A stretch of DNA of 64,000 nucleotides from JASLCR01 sp964619585 (GCA_964619585.1 CAZUCO010000004.1:29095-93094); one strand, 5' to 3'. Positions 34,584 through 44,007 are shown, counted from the stretch's first letter. Numbers and translations: made by a program. Notes: generated by a model not told the origin, from the sequence alone.

Positions 34584-34866
34584 GGATGATGCATGAGATG
34601 CACCTGATGCGTTTTGGGTACGAATCGTTTCTCTCCTGCCGCTTGGGATTACTCCCGAAAGGGCGTTCTACCGTACTTTGTCTTTCTTCTCGCAGGAATG
34701 GGACACGCGTGTCGACCGATTTCATTAATTAATATTCGAAAAATGTTCTTATTCGGTGTCCGTGCGACAGTTCTGGTAGGCGCATTCTACTAAAACGTTG
34801 ATCCCACGCCGTCTCTTTTGTTTTTCATAAAGAGTATTTGTTATCAACCTCTCAGTAAATGTGCTG
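34584..34866 (-). promoter_or_regulatory. Long structured leader of the LysM-CHAP gene (candidate riboswitch-like element)
   Basis: About 285 bases separate the predicted transcription start near 34866 from the ATG. Visible pairings on the minus strand include GGACACCGA with TCGGT...GTGTCC, a self-complementary ACACGCGTGT and CCCTTTCGGG beside GGCAGGAGAG. Leaders of CHAP, NlpC and Rpf genes in Gram-positives often carry c-di-AMP (ydaO) riboswitches, but the conserved ydaO core was not found here. A 12-codon ORF (MKNKRDGVGSTF) is also present in the leader. Confidence 0.5.
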
Positions 34867-34872
34867 ATACCT

Positions 34873-34901
34873 ATTGTAGCAATGCTTGCACAACATGTCA
34901 A
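34873..34901 (-). promoter_or_regulatory. Consensus promoter of the LysM-CHAP gene
   Basis: Minus strand TTGACA (34896-34901), a 17-base spacer and TACAAT (34873-34878). It lies between mltG and the hydrolase gene and starts the long leader. Confidence 0.85.
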
Positions 34902-34931
34902 TAAGTTTTTTAATATATATTCTACCTCTGT

Positions 34932-36122
34932 TTATAGTATGAGGCACTTCTGCTGACAGTGTTGCTGAACATTGCGTTCATGCTCCGAGAGGGTACGTCC
35001 GTAATACGTCTTATCGTCATCTCCACTCAAGAAAAACAAATAATCACTGGTGGTCGGCTCACCGACGGCGAGTAATGCTGCCTCACCAGGGTTAGCAATT
35101 GGCCCTGGAGGTAGTCCGGGATATTTCCGGGTATTATACGGTGAGTCTATATCTGGGCTGCGAGTCTGGCCGGTTTTATCGGCAATATACTGATACGTTA
35201 CATCCGAGCCAAGACTCGTTCCATCTTTCAATCGGTTATAGAATATACCGGCCACTAGCTTTTGGTCTGTTGAGCCATGCACCTCCCGTTGGACAATCGA
35301 AGCTAGGGTTATACCTTGGTACAGGCTTAGGTTGTGTTTTTTATACTTTGCTACGAGATTATTTGCCTGTACAACTTTGTACATTTCGTCGAAGGCCCGC
35401 TCTAGAATGTTTTCAACTGATGTCGATGAAGCAAATTCATACGTCTCCCCATAGAGATAACCCTCGAGATCAGCCGAGGCTGGTTTCGTCGCAAGTAGTG
35501 AATGCTGATACGTCTTTTCGAAGGCGGCATCAACCTCATTCTGGGTATACCCTGCCTTGACGAGTACCTTCTTGTCATCGGCAATCGTTGCACCAGGGAG
35601 GAAAGTGATTCTAAATGTATCTGTCTTACCGCTCTTTAAGTGTGCGATAATATCTGGCAACGACATACTCTGGCTGAGGCTATAGGTGCCTGCTTGAAGT
35701 ATATTACTTGTGCCGGTGAGCCGAGTGTACCAGTCGAAGCCAGCTGTACTGTGAATCAAATTGCGCTTTTTGAGTAGATTTGCTATTTCTTCGGGCGTTG
35801 TACCAGGTTTGATTGTCACCCGCATTTTTTGAGAACTCGCCACTGAAACCGGCTTGAGCTCTCCCTGATACCAAAAATATGCCGCAGCAGCACAGACAAT
35901 ACCAATTACAAGGAGAGTCAACACGCTCATAATGACTACCTTTGGCCCACGACGCTTTGGCTTTGACGATATGAGTAGCTTCTTGGCCGACTCGGCCTCT
36001 ATAGGCTGCTGAGCCACCGTCCCTACCGTCGGAGATGCAGCAGGAGTCTGCGACAACGGCCGGCTAGCCGCTGGTGCCGAGGGATTTAGAGGTCGCTTTC
36101 TGGGTGGTCTAATGTCATTCAT
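34932..36122 (-). CDS. mltG: Endolytic murein transglycosylase MltG
   Basis: 396 residues. A Pro-rich cytoplasmic start, one transmembrane helix (about 61-82), a LysM-like subdomain (MRVTIKPGTTPEEIANLLKKRNLI) and the YceG/MltG catalytic domain with TLASIVQREVHG (catalytic Glu), FYNRLKDGTSLGSDVTYQY and SPYNTRKYPGLPPGPIANPG. It cuts nascent glycan strands to set their length. The start overlaps the ruvX stop by 4 bases, so the operon is ftsA, baseplate-J-like gene, ruvX, mltG. Confidence 0.95.
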   Translation of the reverse strand: MNDIRPPRKRPLNPSAPAASRPLSQTPAASPTVGTVAQQPIEAESAKKLLISSKPKRRGPKVVIMSVLTLLVIGIVCAAAAYFWYQGELKPVSVASSQKMRVTIKPGTTPEEIANLLKKRNLIHSTAGFDWYTRLTGTSNILQAGTYSLSQSMSLPDIIAHLKSGKTDTFRITFLPGATIADDKKVLVKAGYTQNEVDAAFEKTYQHSLLATKPASADLEGYLYGETYEFASSTSVENILERAFDEMYKVVQANNLVAKYKKHNLSLYQGITLASIVQREVHGSTDQKLVAGIFYNRLKDGTSLGSDVTYQYIADKTGQTRSPDIDSPYNTRKYPGLPPGPIANPGEAALLAVGEPTTSDYLFFLSGDDDKTYYGRTLSEHERNVQQHCQQKCLIL

Positions 36123-36529
36123 GCATGTTGCTCCAAATAATCATCTAAAATAATTGCTGCTGCTTCCTGATCGATCGCACCTTTATCATACGGTATACCT
36201 TTTGCTTTTAGTCGCTCCTCGGCCATAACACTTGTGAGTGATTCATCCTGAAACACAACCGTCGCATCGATATCAGCCAGTTCGGACACCCTCTCCTGAA
36301 CATATGCCGTCTGTGCAGTTGGCTCGCCCTGTTGATTACGCGGAAAGCCAACAACAATTGTATCTATATCGAGCTGCGTTACTAATGACGCGATATCTTG
36401 ACGAAATGTATCATGATTCATTGCAATCGTGTCGTACGCAATTGGGATACGAACCGCGCTATCAGCAATTGCGACACCAATACGCACTTCACCAATGTCA
36501 AGCGCCATGTATTGCTTAGTTTGACTCAT
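36119..36529 (-). CDS. ruvX: Putative pre-16S rRNA nuclease / Holliday junction resolvase YqgF (RuvX)
   Basis: 136 residues from the ATG at 36529, overlapping the previous gene by 14 bases. The RNase H fold starts YMALDIGEVRIGVAI (catalytic Asp), continues with VVGFPRNQQGEPT and ends with the QDESLTSVMAE and DKGAIDQEAAAIIL acidic motifs. RuvX/YqgF processes the 5' end of 16S rRNA. mltG and ruvX are adjacent in many bacteria, which supports both calls. Confidence 0.94.
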   Translation of the reverse strand: MSQTKQYMALDIGEVRIGVAIADSAVRIPIAYDTIAMNHDTFRQDIASLVTQLDIDTIVVGFPRNQQGEPTAQTAYVQERVSELADIDATVVFQDESLTSVMAEERLKAKGIPYDKGAIDQEAAAIILDDYLEQHA

Positions 36530-38141
36530 CAATCTTAAATTCTATAGTGATACGAGATAGATCATCGGGCACTGTACTCACCCAGAATGGGAAGAACTTT
36601 ACATCAACCGCATCGATGCCCTGTACCGACTCAAGGTTCTGTTGGATCTCTCCATAACGTTTACCGCGTACTTGCTCTTTTACATCCTTATCCTCGATCT
36701 TAGGACCAATCTGTGCCGTCGCTACCAAGGTTGCTTTTGCGCCTGTCTGTGTTGCCTCAACACTTTCAAACTGAGCGCCATCACTACCATTCTTATAAAC
36801 TCGCTGATCATCTCGGCTCTTAAGCTCTTTCTTCATATAGTCGTCAAGGAAGGTACTCAGTTCAGCCCGCTCGACCCCGTAGAGACGGTAAATTACCTTT
36901 GAAGATAATGTGACTTTGTCTGCCTCTTCGCCAACATTCACACTCGTTTTGACATCACCATACGTTACAGCAAAGCTATCGTCGAGTACTAATGCCTTCT
37001 CACCAAATTCCTGCTTCAATTCATCACGAACACTTGTCGTTGACTCTTCGGCAATCTGCGTCTTGGCCTTCTGCACATCTGCAGCTGTCAGGATTGTTAC
37101 CATTTTTGTCACACCACCAGAGGTAGGGCCAGCAAAACTTGCCGATGCACCACCAGGAGCCCCGCTAAGAGATCCGGTTGCTGCATTGTATTTTGAGCCA
37201 TTTTCCGCTGCCGTCACTCCCACATCGACTGTTCCAGGACAGATAGCAGGACGGTCAGGACATACCGTTGCCGCTGGAATTGTAGCCGCGCCATCAGTCG
37301 CGAAACCTAGGTCATTCGTTTTGAGTACCGTACCAGCTGGAACCTGAATAGACTGCCCTCTACTGTTAGAGAAACGCACAGTACCACCTGCCTTCTTACC
37401 TGCGTCTTTCTTCCCAGTTGCGGTAAGTTCGGTTGTTTTATCGACACTCTTTTCTTTCATCGCTGCCTTGATTATATTTTTGTCAGCGCTCGTACTAAGA
37501 CTTCTATCAATTGTTACGGGAATGTTGATTGCCGATGGGGAGGTTTTAGCACTAATAACAACTGTTGCACGTGGCGCAAAAAAGAACGCCCAAATCAAAA
37601 AGGCAATAAGCAGCACTATTCCTGCAATAATAATGACCAGTCGCTTACGGAATTTGTTGAAGTTCGGGACTTTTGGCCCTGACTTTACCTTAGGTTTTGC
37701 CATCGCAGCACCTTCCTTTGGCGCCTCGGCAAGAGCACTTGCCATCGCCGCGCCTTCGGCCTCATCTTTAGTCTGGCTGCTCCCTGCGATAGCAGCGTGC
37801 ACCCCAACTGGTAGGCTATTACCATCGATGATATCGTTGTCATCATCGACACTGATCGCAGGTATTTCCGCGAGTTCCGGCTTGGACTGTAGGTTTTTCG
37901 CTACAGGAATACCAGCCGATGCAGCAATTGACATCAATGCATGGTTGCTTGTCACAAGCGCAAGGTGCTTATCGCCCTGCTTTGCAGCACGGTTCAGTAG
38001 ACGCAGATTAACAGCAGACTGCAATATGCCCACACGCTTTGGTGGCACAAGTGCAACAATCTTTTCTTTTGATGCTTTAACCTTGCCAATGATAGCAGTG
38101 ATATCGTCTTCGACATCGATGTAAATAACGTCTTTATTCAC
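36516..38141 (-). CDS. Membrane protein with baseplate J-like (gp47) domain, unknown function
   Basis: 541 residues. A Rossmann-like N-terminal domain (about 1-90: KIVALVPPKRVGILQSAVNLRLLN) is followed by a linker, one transmembrane helix (about 168-190) and an extracellular part. That part contains GTVRFSNSRGQSIQVPAGTVLKT, the opening of baseplate J-type domains, and further beta domains. It lies 3 bases after ftsA and overlaps ruvX, so it belongs to the division/wall operon. Similar proteins are, to my knowledge, common in CPR genomes and uncharacterised. A structural role in an envelope machine is possible but unproven. Confidence 0.65.
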   Translation of the reverse strand: MNKDVIYIDVEDDITAIIGKVKASKEKIVALVPPKRVGILQSAVNLRLLNRAAKQGDKHLALVTSNHALMSIAASAGIPVAKNLQSKPELAEIPAISVDDDNDIIDGNSLPVGVHAAIAGSSQTKDEAEGAAMASALAEAPKEGAAMAKPKVKSGPKVPNFNKFRKRLVIIIAGIVLLIAFLIWAFFFAPRATVVISAKTSPSAINIPVTIDRSLSTSADKNIIKAAMKEKSVDKTTELTATGKKDAGKKAGGTVRFSNSRGQSIQVPAGTVLKTNDLGFATDGAATIPAATVCPDRPAICPGTVDVGVTAAENGSKYNAATGSLSGAPGGASASFAGPTSGGVTKMVTILTAADVQKAKTQIAEESTTSVRDELKQEFGEKALVLDDSFAVTYGDVKTSVNVGEEADKVTLSSKVIYRLYGVERAELSTFLDDYMKKELKSRDDQRVYKNGSDGAQFESVEATQTGAKATLVATAQIGPKIEDKDVKEQVRGKRYGEIQQNLESVQGIDAVDVKFFPFWVSTVPDDLSRITIEFKIDESN

Positions 38142-38144
38142 ACT

Positions 38145-39419
38145 TTATATCCTAAGTAATCGGTTTAATTTTTCTTTTACAGTATCTTGTTCAGAACTAC
38201 CTATCATTGTATCATACCCAACCCGCAAGAGGCCCATGGCGGTGATAAATGTGTGATCCGATGCCTTATCTGTCGTATCTTCAATCCCTACGACAGCTGA
38301 CGGCGAAATGAGCTCGACACTTGGGCGCTTCGTAAATGGAAGCTCTTTATACCATTCTCTAGTTGCCAGTGCCTCAACAAGCTGTGTCAAGCTAGACCCA
38401 CCACCACAGAGCAAAACACGGTTCGGCAAGTGATCAACCGATTCAAACTCAGCCAGCGCTAGTTCAACCCCAGACAGCCATACATCTAATGTCTTGTCGA
38501 TTGCCGCTTCGGCCTCTTTCTTGACGGCTGCCTTAATCTTATCATTTTCAAGGTTTACCTTGAGCTTCTCTGCATTACCATACGTAAGATCCATTTCACT
38601 TGCAATAGTCTGCGTAAAGCTCCGTCCGCCAATACCAAACATTTTGGTACCTTCAACACCCCCGTCGTTAACGACGGCAATATCGGTAGTTCCACCCCCG
38701 ATGTCAGCCAAGATTGCCGTAAAGGTACTGCTTGCATCGTTGCCCAGTACACTACGGCTAACTGCAAACGGCTCAGCAGCAACAGCAAGTAGCTCAAGTG
38801 CCAATTCATCGGCTACTCGTTCGAGAGCGCCAATATGTACCATCGGGGCAAATGCAGTATAGATCTGTACTGCCACATCTTTGCCCTGGAAGCCAATAGG
38901 ATTTGAGACCTTATAGCCATCTATGTGGATCGACACGAGTGCCGAATTCACCAGTTTGACTTCAACTTCCTCGTTCCCGGTTTCAAGAGCAATTTGCTTT
39001 TGAGCCTTTACCTGAGCTCTTTCTTGCACTTTTTCGATGATAAATTCCATCTCTTGCTCGTCCAGTGGACGATCAGGCTGTGGTCGACGATAGCGAATCG
39101 TATTTGTAACACCTTTTACCAGCTCTCCAGCGATACCAATGATTACCCGCTTTGCCTGCAAGCCGGCCTGGTCCTCAGCTTCGGATAAAGCATCCTCACA
39201 GTTTTGGACAACAGCAGCAATATCTGCAATCGCACCAGCATGCATATCAGATACATCCTGACGGGCACGGCCTACACCAACTATTTTCATCTGGTCATCT
39301 TCGACCTTAGCGATCAGTGCTTTAACGAATTCGGTACCAATGTCGAGTGCTACAATATGTTGTCGATCATCCGATTCTTCACGTCTTGCTTTCAGTTCGC
39401 GCAATTTTTCTAATACCAT
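38145..39419 (-). CDS. ftsA: FtsA-family cell division protein
   Basis: 424 residues with the actin-like ATPase fold: phosphate 1 VALDIGTEFVKALIA (about 24-38), SHS2 subdomain (VSIHIDGYKVSNPIGFQGKDV, about 147-167), phosphate 2 ILADIGGGTTDIAVV and adenosine motif RVLLCGGGSSL. It would tether FtsZ to the membrane; the C-terminal amphipathic helix is probably KEKLNRLLRI. PilM of type IV pili is the main alternative, but the SHS2 sequence is closer to FtsA. TATAAT lies 11 bases before the ATG. Confidence 0.85.
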   Translation of the reverse strand: MVLEKLRELKARREESDDRQHIVALDIGTEFVKALIAKVEDDQMKIVGVGRARQDVSDMHAGAIADIAAVVQNCEDALSEAEDQAGLQAKRVIIGIAGELVKGVTNTIRYRRPQPDRPLDEQEMEFIIEKVQERAQVKAQKQIALETGNEEVEVKLVNSALVSIHIDGYKVSNPIGFQGKDVAVQIYTAFAPMVHIGALERVADELALELLAVAAEPFAVSRSVLGNDASSTFTAILADIGGGTTDIAVVNDGGVEGTKMFGIGGRSFTQTIASEMDLTYGNAEKLKVNLENDKIKAAVKKEAEAAIDKTLDVWLSGVELALAEFESVDHLPNRVLLCGGGSSLTQLVEALATREWYKELPFTKRPSVELISPSAVVGIEDTTDKASDHTFITAMGLLRVGYDTMIGSSEQDTVKEKLNRLLRI

Positions 39420-39498
39420 AAGTGAGCTCTATTATATACTACTTGCGCTTACAGAGACAGAGTTGCAAATATAAGCTTAATGTTGTAGAATATAGATT

Positions 39499-40413
39499 AT
39501 GAACGAGCGTATCCCATCAAACGGTACAGGCCCGACGCCAGAAACACACGAACAACGTGCTGCAATTGAACGACTCTCAAACACGATACTCGACGCCCTC
39601 GAGTTGTCGGACCAAATCGAAGTAAACGATGTTCAACCGTCTCAAACAGAGACCAGATTGACTGTTCATTCAGATCTCACCAAACAAATCCCTAATGAGA
39701 ATGTTCCCGATGAACTTCGTAGCAACTTGGGCGAGGAATGGTCCGTTGAAATAACCTATGCAACGCAACGTATTGATAAAAGACCTTCTCTTTCCGTTAG
39801 CTTTCGCGGAGGTCCCTCCTACGAACATAACACTTGCCACCTCAGTCGATCAGGTGAAGCTGACCCAGTTAATGAAGGTCTCGAGGGGACTTTTTTAGGT
39901 AGAGTTGGGGAAAGACTAGAGGCAACTGAATATGGCTATCAATTAAACAGCGAAGCGGTTGCCGGACTTCTTCAATGCCTCATCACACCTCGCGGCGATA
40001 TTGTCTTTAGCGATGAAGGCGCTATGTATCATCGGCTTCTTAGCAGTCTCGTACTTGATCCGCAACATCCCCCAGTGGCTCGTTTTATTGAAGACGTGTT
40101 GATCGAGAAGGGTGCTACAGCAGTCAAGTCTCAAGTTTACGAGTTCACCATAGACAGCGTGCACTATACCATACGAACTATCACCGAAAATGGAAGAGCA
40201 ATACAGATAGATATCCTCAGTCCCGTCAATTCAGATCCTACAGATAAACAGCGCAAGTCTGGTGCGCGCATCTCACATGCAAACTTCAATCAAGCTATTG
40301 AGTTCTTCGTCTCAGATGAAACAGGTAATGAAGTCACACTGCAAAGCCCAGACCAAGGAGACCTGCTTCGACTGCACGATATTATTGAGCACATTGGCTC
40401 AAGTCTTAAATAA
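39499..40413 (+). CDS. Hypothetical protein
   Basis: 304 residues, acidic and soluble, with no signal peptide or membrane helix. A middle segment (VEITYATQRIDKRPSLSVSFRG) looks beta-rich and a later one (VYEFTIDSVHYTIRTITENGRAIQIDIL) forms an antiparallel-like beta pattern. No family is recognised. It is a credible gene: TAGAAT is 7 bases before the ATG, it fills the space completely, and its end overlaps the convergent alaS stop by 8 bases. Confidence 0.7.
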   Translation: MNERIPSNGTGPTPETHEQRAAIERLSNTILDALELSDQIEVNDVQPSQTETRLTVHSDLTKQIPNENVPDELRSNLGEEWSVEITYATQRIDKRPSLSVSFRGGPSYEHNTCHLSRSGEADPVNEGLEGTFLGRVGERLEATEYGYQLNSEAVAGLLQCLITPRGDIVFSDEGAMYHRLLSSLVLDPQHPPVARFIEDVLIEKGATAVKSQVYEFTIDSVHYTIRTITENGRAIQIDILSPVNSDPTDKQRKSGARISHANFNQAIEFFVSDETGNEVTLQSPDQGDLLRLHDIIEHIGSSLK

Positions 40414-42301
40414 GAACCGCTTTGATACGACGAACACCGGCGCTAGAGGCCTCTTCTTTGGTGATCTTGAACTTCTTGCCGTCTTCAAAAAGTTGCAATG
40501 TATGGTCGACGTGTGGCCCACCGCAAATTTCAAAGCTAAATGGTCGCTCATCTTGAGGTGAATTCTGATCTTTCATAGAGTAGACCTTCACTGTATCGCC
40601 ATAGCGGTCGCCAAATTGGCCCAACGCACCAAGTGGGCCGGTTGCTTCTTCAGTTGGATATTCTGCAAACGAAACCTGCAGGTCCTTTGCAATCTGCTGG
40701 TTCACAATTTCTTCGACCTGGTCAAGCTGCTCACGAGTAACTTTTTCTGGGTGAGAAAAGTCGAAACGAAGACGTTCTTCAGTAATATTCGAACCTCGCT
40801 GCACGACGTGGTCACCAAGCACATCACGAAGTGCTTGGTACATTAGGTGAGTAGCCGTATGGTACTTCTTGTGCTGCAAGGTTTGGCCACCAAGCCCACC
40901 CTTAAATGTACCCTTTGCAGCCGTCTGTGAACGTGCACGCTGCTCCGCCATTTTACTATCAAACTCTGCGCGCCAATTCTCAGAAAGTGTTAGGTCTTGC
41001 TTAAATGCCTCCTCAGTAGAGAGTTCAACTGGAAACCCGTATGTGTCATATAACGTGAATAGCTCTGTACCAGTAAGTCCAGCCTCAGCAAACTTATCAA
41101 GCTGCTTAAGACCTTTTCGAAGCGTCTGACGAAATACTTTCTCTTCCTTTACAAGTACAGCGATAATTTCTTCTCTCTTCTCGGCAACTTCAGGAAAATC
41201 AGCGTGATAGAGATCAGCAATTACAGGTATAATCTCCTCAAAGAAGTTTTGCTCTACGCCAAGCTCAAAGGCAAACCGAATTGCACGGCGCAGTAAACGT
41301 CGCATTACATAGCCTTGTTCTTTGTTTGATGGCACGCAGCCATCGACAGCCAAAAAGGTTGCAGCACGTAAGTGATCAACAATTACGCGCATGGCGTTAG
41401 TGTGGACATCGTACGATTTACTACTCAGTTCCTCAAGCTTCTCAATGATCGGCCACATCAGACTGATCTTGAAAACATCTGGACTATCTAGCTTGGCAGC
41501 GGCAATGCGCTCTAGGCCACTACCGTGGTCGACGTTTGGCTTGTCCAGCTTCTCAAACTTACCCTCAGCTACCTTTTTATAAGCCATAAAGACGTTGTTG
41601 CCGATTTCCATAAATCGTCCGCTGTCGCTGGCCGGGTGTGGCTCGCCAAAACTCGGATCGTGCGCTGCTTCACCGAAATCATAAAACATTTCACTGTCAG
41701 GGCCACATGGATCGCCTATTGGTGTATTTTCTTCGTTTCCGTTGCGACTCCACCAATTCTCGCTGCCATCATATAGAAAAATCCTACCGCCCTGCATGCC
41801 CAATTTATCACCATTTTCGGCTGCACCAAGTTCAACAACCTTGGCATCAATACCGCGGGCCTCAAATACCTTACTCCACAACTCCACGGCTTCATCGTCG
41901 CGCGGAATACCATAAGTTTCGTTGCCAATATAGCACGACACGTAGACCTTTGCTGGGTCAAGCCCAACGACATCAAAAAGAAACTCCGCCATCCACTCGA
42001 TTTGCTGCTGTTTGAAATAATCGCCAAGACTCCAGTTGCCGAGCATCTCAAAGAACGTTGTGTGGCGGTTGTCGCCAATATCTTCGATATCCTGTGCACG
42101 GAGACAGGTCTGGCTGTCGACAATACGCTGTCCTTTGGGATGAGATTCACCAAGTAGATATGGAATCATCGGCTGCATGCCACTACCTGTAAACAGGGTA
42201 GTTGGGTCATCCTTTAGTACAAGCGGTGCCCGTTTCACAGTGGCGTGGCCACGGTCATTAAAGAATTTTATATAAGCGTTACGTATTTCTTGAGCATTCA
42301 T
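40406..42301 (-). CDS. alaS: Alanyl-tRNA synthetase, short form lacking the C-Ala region
   Basis: 631 residues against about 870 in most bacteria. The class II aminoacylation core (LFTGSGMQPMIPYLLGESHP, HTTFFEMLGNWSLGDYF) is complete. The editing domain is present, with zinc ligands in YHTATHLMYQAL (about 484-495) and ICGGPHVDHT. The protein stops right after, so the DHHA1/C-Ala dimerisation and tRNA-elbow-binding region is missing. The enzyme should still charge and edit tRNA-Ala. A TATAAT box 7 bases before the ATG sets the start. Confidence 0.95.
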   Translation of the reverse strand: MNAQEIRNAYIKFFNDRGHATVKRAPLVLKDDPTTLFTGSGMQPMIPYLLGESHPKGQRIVDSQTCLRAQDIEDIGDNRHTTFFEMLGNWSLGDYFKQQQIEWMAEFLFDVVGLDPAKVYVSCYIGNETYGIPRDDEAVELWSKVFEARGIDAKVVELGAAENGDKLGMQGGRIFLYDGSENWWSRNGNEENTPIGDPCGPDSEMFYDFGEAAHDPSFGEPHPASDSGRFMEIGNNVFMAYKKVAEGKFEKLDKPNVDHGSGLERIAAAKLDSPDVFKISLMWPIIEKLEELSSKSYDVHTNAMRVIVDHLRAATFLAVDGCVPSNKEQGYVMRRLLRRAIRFAFELGVEQNFFEEIIPVIADLYHADFPEVAEKREEIIAVLVKEEKVFRQTLRKGLKQLDKFAEAGLTGTELFTLYDTYGFPVELSTEEAFKQDLTLSENWRAEFDSKMAEQRARSQTAAKGTFKGGLGGQTLQHKKYHTATHLMYQALRDVLGDHVVQRGSNITEERLRFDFSHPEKVTREQLDQVEEIVNQQIAKDLQVSFAEYPTEEATGPLGALGQFGDRYGDTVKVYSMKDQNSPQDERPFSFEICGGPHVDHTLQLFEDGKKFKITKEEASSAGVRRIKAVLI

Positions 42302-42376
42302 CCCCGTTATTATAGCAGCAAGGCGTACGAGCGTACACTATAGCGCGCCTCAAGCTAATACAGTTAAAGCAGCGGT

Positions 42377-43405
42377 TTAGACAACTATCCCACCACCAAG
42401 ACATACATCGCCAGCATAGAGCACAACTGACTGACCTGGAGTAACTGCACGTTGCGCCTCGTCGAGAATCAATATGTCATCTTGTAACGTACCGGGGACT
42501 AGTGGCGCGCGATGACGTGTTCGTGCCATCACCGGATCTCCGGGAGCCGGTGCATCAGCAATCCAGTGGATATCAGCTAACTTTACCTGACGTCGCCAAA
42601 TATCTTTGTCTTCAATATTTTGCGACACGTAGACTATATTTTGCGACATGTCTTTTCCTACGACATAATACGGTAGTCCACCGCCGAGATTGAGACCATG
42701 ACGCTGACCAAGAGTGTAGAAGATCGCTCCGTCGTGACGGCCAATCACTACACCAGTCTGTTTGTCGATAATATCTCCTGGGGTAGTCTCGACATACTGT
42801 GACAGAAATTCCCTGATACCGATTTGCCCTACAAAGCAGATCCCCATACTCTCCTTCTTGCCAGCTGTCGTAAGCCCTCGCTCATTGGCCATCTGGCGCA
42901 CTTCAGGTTTCGTAAATTCACCAAGAGGGAAAAGTGTTTTCGAAAGTGCTTCAGTTGTGACTCGGTACAGAAAGTACGTCTGGTCCTTGTTATCATCTCG
43001 CGCTTGCAGCAACTTACCATCCTTGACTCTCGCGTAGTGACCGGTGGCAATCATATCAGCACCCTCTTGCAAGGCTGTTTCAAGAAAAAGCTTAAATTTC
43101 ACCTCTTGGTTACACATGATGTCAGGGTTGGGCGTACGACCCGCTTCATATTCGGCAACCATATAGTCAACTACCTTGTGCTTATACTCATCCTCAAAAT
43201 CAAACACACGAAAATCAATACCAAGCTGCACAGCAACTCGCTTGGCATCGGCAAGATCTTCTGCCCATGGACATTTCATACCAGGTAAATCCTTCGTCCA
43301 GTTCTTCATGTACACACCGACTACTTCGTAGCCTTGTTCTACGAGCAGTGCAGCGGTAAGCGATGAATCCACTCCACCGCTCATACCAACAAAGACTTTT
43401 GTCAT
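42377..43405 (-). CDS. mnmA: tRNA-specific 2-thiouridylase MnmA
   Basis: 342 residues. The PP-loop FVGMSGGVDSSLTAALL (about 5-21), catalytic cysteines in NPDIMCNQEVKF and SMGICFVGQIGIREF, and the C-terminal beta-barrel substrate domain are all present. It makes s2U34 in tRNAs for Lys, Glu and Gln using sulfur relayed from a cysteine desulfurase. Such a desulfurase is encoded two genes upstream in the same operon. The start overlaps the YdcF stop (ATGA), and GGAGG lies 6 or 7 bases upstream. Confidence 0.97.
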   Translation of the reverse strand: MTKVFVGMSGGVDSSLTAALLVEQGYEVVGVYMKNWTKDLPGMKCPWAEDLADAKRVAVQLGIDFRVFDFEDEYKHKVVDYMVAEYEAGRTPNPDIMCNQEVKFKLFLETALQEGADMIATGHYARVKDGKLLQARDDNKDQTYFLYRVTTEALSKTLFPLGEFTKPEVRQMANERGLTTAGKKESMGICFVGQIGIREFLSQYVETTPGDIIDKQTGVVIGRHDGAIFYTLGQRHGLNLGGGLPYYVVGKDMSQNIVYVSQNIEDKDIWRRQVKLADIHWIADAPAPGDPVMARTRHRAPLVPGTLQDDILILDEAQRAVTPGQSVVLYAGDVCLGGGIVV

Positions 43406-44007
43406 GCGCTTCCTCCCGCACTTACGACAATCAGTTTTATCAGCTCACCACCAGCCAGCCACCAACCTCGGAATGTCAGCCACCAGAAGGCCGACCAATC
43501 AGGGTCATTTGGCGCGGGATGATTACGAACATGAACCGTTCCGTTCACGCTTCGACTAAACTCAAATCCAGCACGCCGCTGGTGGTAGGGAGAAGTAACA
43601 ATGATAACATTGCTAATCTGTCGACTTCGTAAGATCTCATTAATATTGTTAGCATTTTGGTGAGTGGTACGAGCATCTTCTTCGATAACGATATTATCAG
43701 CCGGCACACCTGCAGCTAGTGCTTGCTCACGCATCACTTTTGCATTACTTGGAGACGACTCATCCTGAGCCGCACCAGAGAAAATCAATAGGTTAGCCCA
43801 GCCGTTTTTATAAAGCTTGATTGCTTCAGCAGCCCGCACCGAAGTATTGCCACCACTAATCGATATGATAGCGTCCGCTTTCTGGCAGCCGCCTACAGAA
43901 TTCGGCTCTGGTTGGCATTTAGCAAGGTCATTGGGGCTGAGAAAACTACTAATTGCCGCGATGATCACCGCAATCACAGCAAGCCCTATGGCAATATATT
44001 TAAGCAT
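43402..44007 (-). CDS. YdcF/SanA-like DUF218 membrane protein
   Basis: 201 residues from the ATG at 44007, which overlaps the desulfurase stop. One N-terminal transmembrane helix (about 3-23) is followed by the DUF218 domain: AIISISGGNTSVRAAEAIKLYKNG, VIIEEDARTTHQNANNI and IIVTSPYHQRRAGFEF. The ElyC/SanA family is linked to envelope integrity. Why it sits between nifS and mnmA is not clear; overlap at both ends means tight translational coupling. Confidence 0.9.
   Translation of the reverse strand: MLKYIAIGLAVIAVIIAAISSFLSPNDLAKCQPEPNSVGGCQKADAIISISGGNTSVRAAEAIKLYKNGWANLLIFSGAAQDESSPSNAKVMREQALAAGVPADNIVIEEDARTTHQNANNINEILRSRQISNVIIVTSPYHQRRAGFEFSRSVNGTVHVRNHPAPNDPDWSAFWWLTFRGWWLAGGELIKLIVVSAGGSA

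Noticed and set aside
34584..34866. ydaO (c-di-AMP) riboswitch upstream of the LysM-CHAP gene
   Set aside because: The genomic context fits, but the conserved core sequences of the class were not visible by eye. It is kept only as an unidentified structured leader.
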